This document shows positions 54,961 to 64,000 of a stretch of DNA of 64,000 bases, piece after piece. A program made the position numbers and the translations under genes. Position 1 is the first letter of the stretch. The number at the start of each line of letters is the position of its first letter. Source of the DNA: Lyophyllum atratum (Eukaryota > Basidiomycota > Agaricomycetes > Agaricales > Lyophyllaceae); NCBI GenBank assembly GCA_014905825.1, contig JACGCN010000002.1, positions 310,001-374,000 of the forward strand, in the 5' to 3' direction. Under the pieces are notes generated by a model, which was given only the letters and a program-made list of their open reading frames with translations, had not been told where the DNA came from and searched no databases.

Positions 54961-57900
54961 ATGTTTGCACAACCAATCGCCGTCAGCGTAACCTCCCATG
55001 ACTCCTGGCCAGATTCAGAACGCGTTCTTCGTGAAGAGGCCCTTGTGAGTGATTCGCTCGCTTTAGAGTTTATAAATGTTCGCTCAGTAAAGCATGTGGG
55101 CTTCAGGATATCCCATCTCAAATAAGGGAAAGGCTAGAACTCATGGCAGAAGGAATTTCTAGAGAGTTAAACTTGGCTCTTTCCATGGAGCGCAAGTTCG
55201 GAGAGCTGAACGACAAGACAATGTATCTGGCACCGTCTTTCGCAAAACTCGTGCGCGTAGCCGCACCGGAAGTTGAACTCGAGTACAACTTTTTTGTTGG
55301 AAATTTGGAGCTGGACTTACGAAATATTCAGGCAACTATCCTATTATCCTCTGGCAATGGACCCATGCTTTGTAGGCGATCCCTTGGTTGATCTCCTACC
55401 ACAATACGGTCATGCCACAGCCCTAATGTGTACTCCAATGCCTCTGAACGATGCCTCGACGAGCGATTGCACCTCCAGCAGTCCTAGCATCGCGTCCGTT
55501 GAAATGGCTGATCATACATCACGCGGAAGCTCTACTGGTTCTCACTCTCAGGGGACCCACGACGATGACTCGATGTCGGAAGATGACTCAGAGAGCTGCG
55601 AGTCTTCTGACGAGGACCCCAATTGGGATATCGATGCGAGAGAATATTTCTCCGGCGCGCACCTTCAGACAGAGGATGGGACCGAAACGAGCTTCTATCA
55701 CGATCCAAGGGGTGCATCCGCCGATGATACCCTTCATCCTCAATCGGGTGTTCTGGACCACAGACTCTTGGCTAGGTTGACGCTTGACCTTGCAGAGGAA
55801 ACTACCCCGCTGGCCTTGACATGCCTTGCGCAGGAGAGCGAAATCTACAGTGTGATGTCTAGTGCTCTCTTCCAGCGCCGTGCCTGGGGAATTGTGGGTC
55901 CAATGATGGGTATCACCTTCGACCGCATGGGTACCACCGTCCGTATCATTTTCGGATGGCTTGAGGAGACGAATGCCTCATGTGGTGTGAGTAGGCGTCC
56001 ATTGTTCCTTTATGGTGGTACTGATGACGATCAGTCTATTGTTCACGTACTACATGAGGCGGCAGGCGCCTATGATTTATCGGATCCCGACGCAGCCATC
56101 GACTTTGCTATACTCGTCGGCGGTGAGGCGCGAAGATTTGCTATCGAGCGACAGAGGGCGTCGGAGCATTTCCCTCAGCTGCTAGAGAGCATATCCGAGC
56201 GTCAGCTCAAGCTCTGGCGCGTCGATCAGAAGGACCTCGCATCGGAGTTCAAACGTGTTGAGGAAGCGCCTTTGGATTCGAAGGTACGAAAATGGCTTGA
56301 TTCCACAGATCCATCGGGCCTCGTGCCTCCATACGAAGACATAAATGGGGTGTCTCGACAATCCTCAGTAAAGCTTTCAATCATGCCGTACGCCTCTTGT
56401 ATTTGATCATTGGTTTGAACTTACGATTAACGTCTCCAGGGAGTCCAACGCTTCGTCGCAGTCAAAGAAGACTAAGAAGGAGGGAAAGGGTGTTCAAGGC
56501 TCGACTGACAAGAAGAAGGATCAAGGTACGGCAACGAACCAAAGGCTGGAGTGAGCGCGATTTTTCTCCCTTTATTACGAGCATTTGTGACAATGCAATA
56601 CAGGAAGCTGAAGGCATCGTCAAGCCAGTCAAGCCAGATAACGCAGTATGACGCCCATTATCAAAATGAAGATAATCTTTCACTAATTCCTGTTCAATAT
56701 AGCACGTACCATGAGGGCTCGTCGGAAGCGTGAGTAACATAGAAGTGCATCTCATGCGTCATTGACCCGTAGCGCTAGGGTTCCATTGTTAAATGCGCCA
56801 CCGACTTCTTCCCCAGGTTCTGCTGCATCCAAACAAGGGAGTATATCTGCGAGCACGTGAGTACTTTCTTGCCTGTCGCTTTTTTACGCAGGCCCTGATG
56901 TGGCTCTAGTCTCGCCGCAGGAGGGAAACACGGCGATAAATCGCTTTTAATTCGATCGTTTATGTTTGATCGATTGGCCACAACTCGAACTCTACCCGTC
57001 TATTCAATGCTGGCCGACTCGAAAATCCAGATTGGCTGGGAGTTTGCAAAGATTTGCAAAGTGTATTATGAAGTAACGAGCTTTGCCTGGCTTTCGCCAG
57101 CGGATATTGTATGTGTTTAGATTTGATCTGGTAGGGTCCCCCTGATTTTTCTTTCGATAAAGGGCAGGCTCTTGAGTCCAGAGGTTCAGGAAGTGAGCAT
57201 CACCTCCAAAGTCCAAATGGCTTTGTTTAACGCGTTCTACAGCTTTCAATAGTTCGCCACGCAAAATGGGCTTGTAAAGGATTCGAGTCTCTTGGCAGTA
57301 TCGGCCGCTTCCCAGGTGTTCAATATCTCACGGAAGCCGGCAGCCAAGTGCTGGCTAGGAACCTTTGGCAAATCGACGACGTGCTGAAGAGTGTATCGGT
57401 ACTGCGTGGAAATGGTTGGAAGCAAGCCAAAGAACTCGAGTGTCGAATACATTTCGATCGCCTACTTATGCTTCTCTTCCATGGTACTGCTAATGGTACA
57501 TCTGGCGAGCTGTCAAAGGAAGACTATGTCGAGAGGCCGCATGTGATGGTTTCGTGAGTCATCTTCTATTCTGATTGCCTGGTATCCTTCTCACTTCCAG
57601 ATCTATAGCCTCGAACGAAGCCTCTCCCTCCCGCGGGGCGAAGTTTCGGAGGCGATCTCTTCATTTTGGGAGGATATAGACATTTCCAGATATATGGGCA
57701 ACATCGCTTCTGAAATGACTTCGCCCCGCGACGCGGATAGCATTTACGTCACTGACTTCATCAAAAGACTACGGTCCAAACCCGATTTGATTTCATTTAA
57801 TCCTTCAATTGTTCCCATTCTCGAGCCCAGCGTCAGATCCACCCGTCCGACGCCTGACGCCGCCAATGTCGACTCGGGGCTCCGAGTTTATGCCGAAAGC

Positions 57901-59090
57901 TGCGCCCAGCTCACCCTACAAAAGGACATGGAATCCCTAGCCCGTTACCTCGATAATGTGGAAGGTACACAGGCACAATTCCATGGCGACGCTCGCCTTG
58001 ACCCGCCAGGCATCGTTGATAAATACGACAAAGAACCGGAACGGGCCGTTTGCGACTCCGTTGGATATCTTCGAATTCCTTCCATTTTTTCAACCATCGC
58101 CGCGTCGAAAGCTTTCAACATCATTCTTCCCCCTACGCCCTCACCAAGGCACTCAGGCAGGACGACGTCCTCTCCCGATGCACCTCCTCACGCCAACGGT
58201 CTTTTCAGCATCCGGCAAGGACAGATGGTTCGAACCTTCGATCCCAAGAACTCGGCCGACATTCAAGCAACTGCACAAAGTCAGGCAATTGCGGTTCACG
58301 CGTTGCTCAAGGATTTGAATGAAATGATGGTCACGGAGGATGAGTCCGCTAGCGGTATAGAGATTGCTATTAAACACAGTGTCAATCTCCCCGTTCGAAC
58401 TGGCGGCGGCACTACCCTTCCTCAGCAGGGGGTCCTAGACATGCGTAAAGGTCTGTTCCTTTTTCGCGCATCCATCAGACCACGCAACTGATGGTTTTGC
58501 CAGATCTCTTCCTTCCCCTGATTACAACCGAGAATAAGAAGGCGCAGGCGACCTTCCAGACAACATCAGTGAACCAGGGCAGGATGTATGCCATAGCGTG
58601 CACAAAGTTTTATGCGGCCCTCGGCATTTATGGAATGCCTGTATACACAATCATCACCGAGGGCCCCATCGCCGTGATAACCGTCACGTACGGTGAGGAA
58701 TGGGAAGATCATCCGTTTGACCGAAAGAAATACGACGTGTCTAATGTCGGAAAGGAAGGTGGCCTCCCACAGCCTGCATCGAAAGTATGTCCCATCGTCA
58801 TGTATCCGAGTCATCTACAGCCTACTGACTATAAATGGTACTCCTAGCCAACGAAGGTCCACATCATTGAGCGAAATGTCGTCTCGTACGACATTTCTAA
58901 GCCCCTGGGAATCCTCAATTTTGCTACATTCCTCATACAGTTACGCATCGAGCATGCACCACACATTCTGGACGAGGTGGGAGGTGCTGAGGGCATCAAG
59001 AAACGTCTCCGAGAACGGGGTATTCCTCTGGAAGGGACCCAAGTTCCAAAGGCTAGCTGGCGAAACACCCGGACAGGGGGGGCGAAGTGA
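54961..59090 (+). CDS. Gene B: unrecognised protein family, paralogue of gene A
   Basis: Start MFAQPIAVSVTSHDSW at 54961, stop at 59088-59090. Intron positions match gene A; one that is 48 nt in A is 49 nt in B (about 55282-55330), and the 48-nt in-frame intron after 'NASCG' is also shared. Blocks in order: 'SERVLREEAL', 'DIPSQIRERLELMAEGISRE', 'LSMERKFGELNDKTMYLAPS', 'QLSYYPLAMDPCF', 'NWDIDAREYFSGAHLQTEDG', 'GVLDHRLLARLTLDLAEETT', 'SALFQRRAWGIVGPMMGITF', a Lys-rich linker (SSQSKKTKKEGKG), 'DRLATTRTLPVYSMLADSK', 'KQAKELECRIHFDRLLMLLF', and the C-terminal domain 'DLFLPLITTENKKA', 'NQGRMYAIACTKFYAALGIY', 'VHIIERNVVSYDISKPLGIL'. B keeps Glu-x-Lys and Gln-x-x-x-Tyr, which suggests a PD-(D/E)XK-type nuclease core. 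B has an extra Lys-rich exon not evident in A. Function unknown. Confidence 0.8.
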
Positions 59091-60723
59091 TTCCGGGTTT
59101 GCTACGTACTTGACTGAATGATTGTCGTACTCACGGGAAGATACATATTGTTTCGGCTGATACCTTGACAAGCTTAAGCTACAACTTGAGCTAATGGTCG
59201 TCGGTGTTGTTCGATTCTCAAACCTCGTTGCAGTCCCCATTCAATCTCCGTCTCTGTTAATCCAATCCCTCACGATCAAGGCTGTTTCGTCGTCATATCA
59301 TGAAAATTGGAGGACGGGATGATTAATATTCACTTGCCACGCATTGAGGCGCCGAGGCCTCTGTCTGGCGCATTCAATTGATTCTGACTATCAGGCCGAC
59401 GAATACATTCGAAGCAACCATAGCTGGGTTCCCGGTCCCCGCGAGCACTTCTTTCACTACTCTCATTGACGTTGCAGCATATACATCTACCCTCTCGCGA
59501 GTCTCTCACACCACTAAGCAAGGAATTCCGTCACGGGTCATTCAAGGCTTCAAGCCAGCTACAACCGCAGAGCGTCGAGGCAGTTACTCACAGCATCGTC
59601 CTCTCACCATCAAGTCTCCTGCTAGTCTCTTTGACAAGGACTACAACTCACGTTATTCGTTTATTCCTGACTTAACCTCGTTACTAATATGCCGAAAGAT
59701 GCCAGTACTAGCTATGCTCCATCCGAAAATAACGAGGACTGTACATTCTTTTGTACTCGCGAGAAGAGGAGGCGGAAAGTGATACCATTGTCGAGCAGTC
59801 ATAAGCAGCTTCTATATGTCGTCGACGTTCCAGGTCCTGAACTGTCCGGCCGACTTCAATCAGCGCTGTACGCTCCTCTATACAGCTTCCTCCCACCTAG
59901 ATCGAATTAATTGTTTGGCGGTCAGACTATAAGCAGCGAAGACCATCGGCCCATCCGAGCGACACACAGTGTCCAGGTAAACATCCCAAGTTCCAACGAC
60001 GGCCATGTCATCCAAGCACCGGCATAAATGTCATCTCACAATCTGCGACGCAACATACTCGTAGGTCGCATTTGATCCTGAACCAGTTTCCCTGTCCAGC
60101 GCACTCACACAGAGAACAGCGCATGACGGGGGCAAGCAGCACTTCTGCGGAGAGTGCTCCCCATAGGCTTCACCCTGTGGTGTTTCCTGGAGAGCAGCAC
60201 CCGAAGGCGATAGATTGTCGTGTCGTTAGGGAGGCCCAATGTGGTGAGGTTGAGAGGATGAAGTCTGCGAAGCGCCAGCTGGGAGAGTACTAAGAGGAGG
60301 AGGAGGATAAACAACGCGACTCGGGCGACGCTAGCACCAACAGGCCCAAGGGCAGCCTGCTAGGTCGCGAGATGACTTGGGATATATTTCCCTGTGGAGT
60401 ATTGGCGTGGACTTCAACGAAAATAAACTCACAAAACAAGCGTAACCTATACTAGAAGCCCAGCCGTGAAATCATAGATAGTCCAGGAAGAAGCTCTGGA
60501 AGATTTACTAGGTGGAAAGGCCATGGACAGATTCATCGGGGGAAACGCACCCTAGCTATAAAAGCACCGACGCGGAGGGAGTGGCGAACGGAGTATTCTC
60601 AAGCTCACAAACTATAATGTTGACCGTGCAAAGCCTGTGACGTTCATTGTACAAAAGACTAATACATTTTCTTCTTTCCGTTTCCTTGCCTCCTCTGAAG
60701 TAGCATCGTGGCCATACAAATCC
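59091..60723. other. Long intergenic region, no supportable gene
   Basis: About 1.6 kb. The longest frames (59378-59782 plus, 134 codons; 59689-59910 plus) have ordinary composition but no recognisable motif or clear splice partners. I leave open that one small gene exists at 59380-59910. The right end holds the 3' flank of the aldolase gene. Confidence 0.4.
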
Positions 60724-61277
60724 TCACAGAACATCTACGTCACATCGCACGATCAGTACCAGTGACAAGCCAAGAGAGAGTAAAGCAGCACGCACTAACG
60801 TTGCCGAGATCCGTGCAAGCCTCCTTGACACGCGTAGCAAGCGTCTTCTCACCTTCCCGCACCCAGACACGGGGGTCGTAGTACTGGACAAATAAGACCG
60901 TCGGTCAAAACCCCCACACCCGATTGACTGCGGAGAACTCACCTTCTTGTTGGGCTTGTCGGGGCCCTCGGGGTTACCGACCTGAGACTGGAGGTACGCC
61001 TTCTTGCTCTCGACGAAGTCGCGGATACCAGCGAGGTAGGCGAACTGGGTGTCAGTGTCGACGTTCATCTTGACAACACCGTGGCCAACGGCGGTCCTGA
61101 TCTCTTCCTTGGAAGAGCCCGATCCACCGTGGAAGACGAGGAATCTGCACGTTCAAGTTCAGGATACGAAACAGACTTGCCAGGGTTGGGTAGGGTGGGG
61201 CTTACAGGGGCTTCTCGACCTTGTGGTTGATCTTCTCACTGGCGTACATCTGATGCTTGCCAAGGAGATCGGGCTGC

Positions 61278-61315
<38 letters not shown>

Positions 61316-62241
61316 CCCGAATGCAGCCGCGATACTGAAGTTGGGGGAGATCTTGCTCAGAGCCTCGTACACGTCATAGACGTCCTCGGGCTGCGTGTAC
61401 AAGCTGGCGTTGTCGACATCCGAGTTATCGACACCGTCCTCCTCTCCGCCAGTGATACCGATCTCCATCTCGAGCCAGAGGCCGATGGCGGCCATGCGCT
61501 TGAAGTATTTAGCGCAGGTCGCGATGTTCTGCTCCTTGGGCTCCTCGGAGAGATCGAGCATGTGGGAGGAGAAGAGGGGCTCCTGGTGTTCCTTGAAGTA
61601 GGCCTCGTCAGCCTCGAGCATGCCGTCGAACCATGGGAGGAGTTTCTCGGCGCAGTGGTCGCTGTGCATGATGACCGGGACACCGTAGTGCTTCGCGACT
61701 GTGCGGACATGGAGTGCAGCGGCGGTAGCGCCGGCGATAGATGCTTGCTGCTTGTCGTTGGGGAGTCCCTTTCCGGCGAAGTAGGCAGCGCCGCCTTGAG
61801 ACACCTGGATGATGATCGGGGCCTTGATATCCCTGGACGCGTTGTTCGTAGAATTCACGGTGAAATATTTCTGGGAAATTACCTGGCAGCCTCAAGGACA
61901 GCATTAGCTGTCGAGGAGGAGGTTACGTTCTGTATTGAACGTCAGTCCCGCGGAGAAATCCACCAAGATATAGAACTGACGATGGCCTAAGACTCCAAAG
62001 ATTAGAATCGTTTGATAACACGGCCAACAAGAAACTCACAGGGATGGCAAACTTGATTGTTATCGTGAGTATATGCGCGCTAAAATGTGAAAGTAACAAC
62101 TCACCTGCTTCTCCTTCGCATATTCGAACACCTTTCTGACGTTATCGCCTGTGAGCACACCGGCCTTGGGAAGTCGTCAGTTGTGGTCGATCAGGGAAGA
62201 TCGAGTACGGCACATACGGGGACGATGTCGAGGAGACCCAT
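60724..62241 (-). CDS. FBA1: Fructose-bisphosphate aldolase, class II
   Basis: ATG at 62241 (MGLLDIVP), stop at 60724-60726. Five or six introns, including several near the 5' end (a common feature of highly expressed fungal genes). Motifs: 'LTGDNVRKVFEYAKEKQFAI', 'VTSSSTANAVLEAAR', zinc ligand His in 'VPVIMHSDHCAEKLLPWFDG', 'MEIGITGGEEDGVDN', 'AAAFGNVHGVYKPGNVKLQP' with another zinc His, 'LVFHGGSGSSKEEI' and 'VKMNVDTDTQFAYLAGIRDF'. The C-terminus, after a last small exon, reads 'TDLGNVNVL'. The enzyme cleaves fructose-1,6-bisphosphate into dihydroxyacetone phosphate and glyceraldehyde-3-phosphate in cytosolic glycolysis and gluconeogenesis. The length, about 360 residues, is standard. Confidence 0.96.
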
Positions 62242-63115
62242 GATTTGCGCGATCTGTGATGTGGGGGTTGGAGAACGGGAAGTGGTGGTTCTGGGTGACC
62301 TTTATCTGGAATCGGATTCCACGGTGACGGAATCCGTCGGGTTAGGTCACCGAATCACGTGAATCGCGCCCCTACATATTCACGTTCGAACTTGAAGTGA
62401 CGCCAATCTACCTCTATTTACCTAGGTTCGCGTCTAACCGGACCCCTCGGGGTCTCTTCCTCCGACAAGATCAAGTCGCCAATTGGCAATTATTGTGCGT
62501 TTGTTTGAGGGCTTGCGGGAACTCATGCCATCTGCAACATCGGCCTCGCGACGCGTGAACACTAGCCACAGAGGTAGCTCATCCCTAAGCACACACACTG
62601 TCCCGACTAGGATGTTCTGCATCCATGGCACCTATTAGTATATGGATCGCGATTGGAATTCGTCGCCTTCGATGATGCGGTCGACGGTCCGAGTGCTAGT
62701 TGTGTCGCCAATTCGTTGATGGTGTTTCTCTCTTTTTCCTTCACCACACTACCCAGACAGTACTCCATTCAAGCAAAGCAGAAACGCCCAACGGCGACCA
62801 GCATCAGCATCACGACACACAACACAGAAATCAAGAAGCAAAAGGCTACAACGTTGGGCAGCTTTGGGCAGGGGTTTGGCCTTCTTCGAACTGGGTGAGT
62901 AGCCTGACCACCTTGAAAGAACCGTGGCTGCCCGCAGGAGTTCGGGCGACTCCATTCGCTCCTAGCCGTCAAGCTGGCTCGAGCGCAATGGGGCGACGCA
63001 GATGTATCAAGATGAGCCAGGTCCGGAGGAGCAGGCGAGTGGAAATGCTTGTACATCCTAAATTCTTGATTAATCCATGGAAGGAACTGGCATAAACATG
63101 ATAGGTATAAATAAT
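62242..63115. other. Intergenic region with aldolase promoter
   Basis: About 870 bp between the aldolase ATG and the ERG2 stop. It contains the nested inverted repeat described separately. The plus frames at 62653-62898 and 62700-63095 are A/C-rich at the start and show no known domain. Confidence 0.5.
62294..62361. promoter_or_regulatory. Nested dyad and CACGTG upstream of the aldolase gene
   Basis: An outer pair, GGTGACC (62294-62300) and GGTCACC (62345-62351), encloses a perfect inner pair, CGGATTCC (62313-62320) and GGAATCCG (62329-62336), with an 8-nt centre. CACGTG follows at 62356-62361. The block lies 53-120 bp upstream of the aldolase start codon, where a promoter element is expected. 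It could bind a dimeric zinc-cluster or bHLH factor. Confidence 0.5.
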
Positions 63116-63948
63116 CTAAATCTTCCCGATTAATAGGTTTTTGAGCATCTCTCTGCCCGTGACGCGCGCCGTGTTGTAGAAAGTTGGTATATCGAGCGTC
63201 GACGTGATGGTATCTGCGAATCCGAAGGGGAGCATCAATGGGATCCAACCTATCGCCCCCACCCCATCAGCAATAGCCACGCAAGAACAGGAATGAGACG
63301 TACCCCTAGCATACTCGAGTGCGAAGCATCCCTCATGCATTTTATATTGCTTGGCCGTACCTCGGGGGAGGAAGTGGACGCTCCCCGCAGGATACCTCTC
63401 CATCTCCAACGCGCCCGGACGGAACGCCCACTGCTCACCCACCAGGATATTGAAGTAGTCGTCAGCGGTGTGCAGCCCCGTGTGCCCCTCCGTCCCCAGA
63501 GGCGTGCCGAAAATGATGAGGTACTCCGTAACGCTGGCATGAATGATGTACATGGCGCCCATGGCCCCGCCGGCGTTGTTGAACACCCACTCGCTAGAGT
63601 CGGTGTTTATCCGGATTTGCTTTGACGGGTACGTCGCGGTGAGGTTCGTGACGATGTGGTTTATCATTCCCGCCGTGTCATTTGGTGAAGCGGCGATGGC
63701 CTCTTGGGCAAGTTGGTGAAGGCTGGTGGGGTCAAAGATGTACCACCGGTCCTATAAGAGCCAAATGCATGTCAGCTACACGCCTTACAACATTTCAGTT
63801 CCAGGCGTACCTTGATAGTATCCAACCACCCGCAAGTCGCAACAAATAGGAGCAGCACCGCCAGCCGGGCTACCCATTTCGTTAGGCAGCTCGACTTCGC
63901 TTCATTCAACTTTTCCTGGGGTCGGAGGGCCTTTTTACTCGATGCCAT
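63116..63948 (-). CDS. ERG2: C-8 sterol isomerase (Erg2 / sigma-1 receptor family)
   Basis: Start MASSKKALRPQEKLNEAK at 63948, stop at 63116-63118, with two introns (near 63750-63810 and 63250-63300). A single N-terminal membrane helix 'WVARLAVLLLFVATCGWL' is followed by 'YIFDPTSLHQLAQEAIA', then the cupin-like domain 'GGAMGAMYIIHASVTEYLII', 'FGTPLGTEGHTGLHTADDYF', 'ILVGEQWAFRPG', 'HFLPRGTAKQYKM' and 'YARGWIPLMLPFGFADTIT'. Erg2 shifts the C8-C9 double bond to C7-C8 in ergosterol synthesis (fecosterol to episterol) in the ER membrane. The acidic residues of the ligand pocket (Asp/Glu in TEGHTGLHTADD and EQW) are present. About 230 residues agrees with fungal Erg2. Confidence 0.95.
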
Positions 63949-64000
63949 GAAAGTTGACGCGTCTAATGGCGAGAGAAGTTGAAGGAGAGTGGTGTCGTAC

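Noticed and set aside
55281..55335. Apparent +1 frameshift in gene B relative to gene A in a T6 run
   Set aside because: Both genes have GT...CAG here (48 nt in A, 49 nt in B). Treated as an intron, both splice to the same 'EVELEQLSYYPLAMD' sequence, so no frameshift is needed.
1..64000. tRNA genes, CRISPR arrays and bacterial ribosome-binding sites
   Set aside because: No tRNA B-box in a cloverleaf context, no regularly spaced repeats and no bacterial gene organisation were seen; the DNA is clearly fungal nuclear.

Overview
The window is nuclear DNA of a filamentous basidiomycete, most likely an Agaricomycete (mushroom-forming fungus). Most genes carry several introns of about 48-60 bp, intergenic spaces are short, and the proteins are typical of that group: an alcohol-oxidase-type GMC flavoenzyme, an MLKL-NTD-like four-helix domain, a DUF6697-like protein and a Rep/helicase Helitron. 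No tRNA, rRNA, CRISPR array or bacterial-type operon was seen. Exon joins were worked out by hand from frame changes, GT/AG sites and family conservation, so gene ends are firmer than every internal splice site.

Left part (1-18.9 kb): the 3' half of a RecQ-like helicase runs off the left edge. It is followed by an ACS-family MFS transporter, a short gene reduced to an MLKL-NTD-like helical domain, a BCH/CRAL-TRIO plus RhoGAP protein, the mRNA 3'-end-processing factor Rna14, and a Yta7/ATAD2-type bromodomain AAA protein.

Centre-left (19.6-33.2 kb): an apparently intact autonomous Helitron on the minus strand, with a Cys-rich N-terminus, HUH/Y2 Rep and Pif1-type helicase. Next come an alcohol-oxidase-type GMC gene and a DUF6697-like nuclear-looking protein.

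Centre (33.5-42.8 kb): a SIRT5-like sirtuin transcribed divergently from a reduced protein kinase, a soluble-type epoxide hydrolase with an N-terminal hydrophobic segment, and a long disordered Pro/Gln-rich protein. A small scar region follows, where a CACTG-ended MITE with a TTG target duplication abuts an orphan epoxide hydrolase exon and a decayed retroelement-like fragment.

Right part (42.8-64 kb): two paralogous genes of an unrecognised family, gene A (minus, 42.8-46.8 kb) and gene B (plus, 55.0-59.1 kb), form a large inverted pair. Between them lie cyclin C and mitochondrial malate dehydrogenase (divergent), an acidic protein of unknown function and a kinase C-lobe fragment. To the right are class II fructose-bisphosphate aldolase and the ERG2 sterol isomerase.

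The most novel material is the A/B family. Its C-terminal block looks like a PD-(D/E)XK nuclease core whose key residues are kept in B and substituted in A. The complete Helitron, the truncated MLKL-like gene and the MITE/epoxide-hydrolase scar come next.
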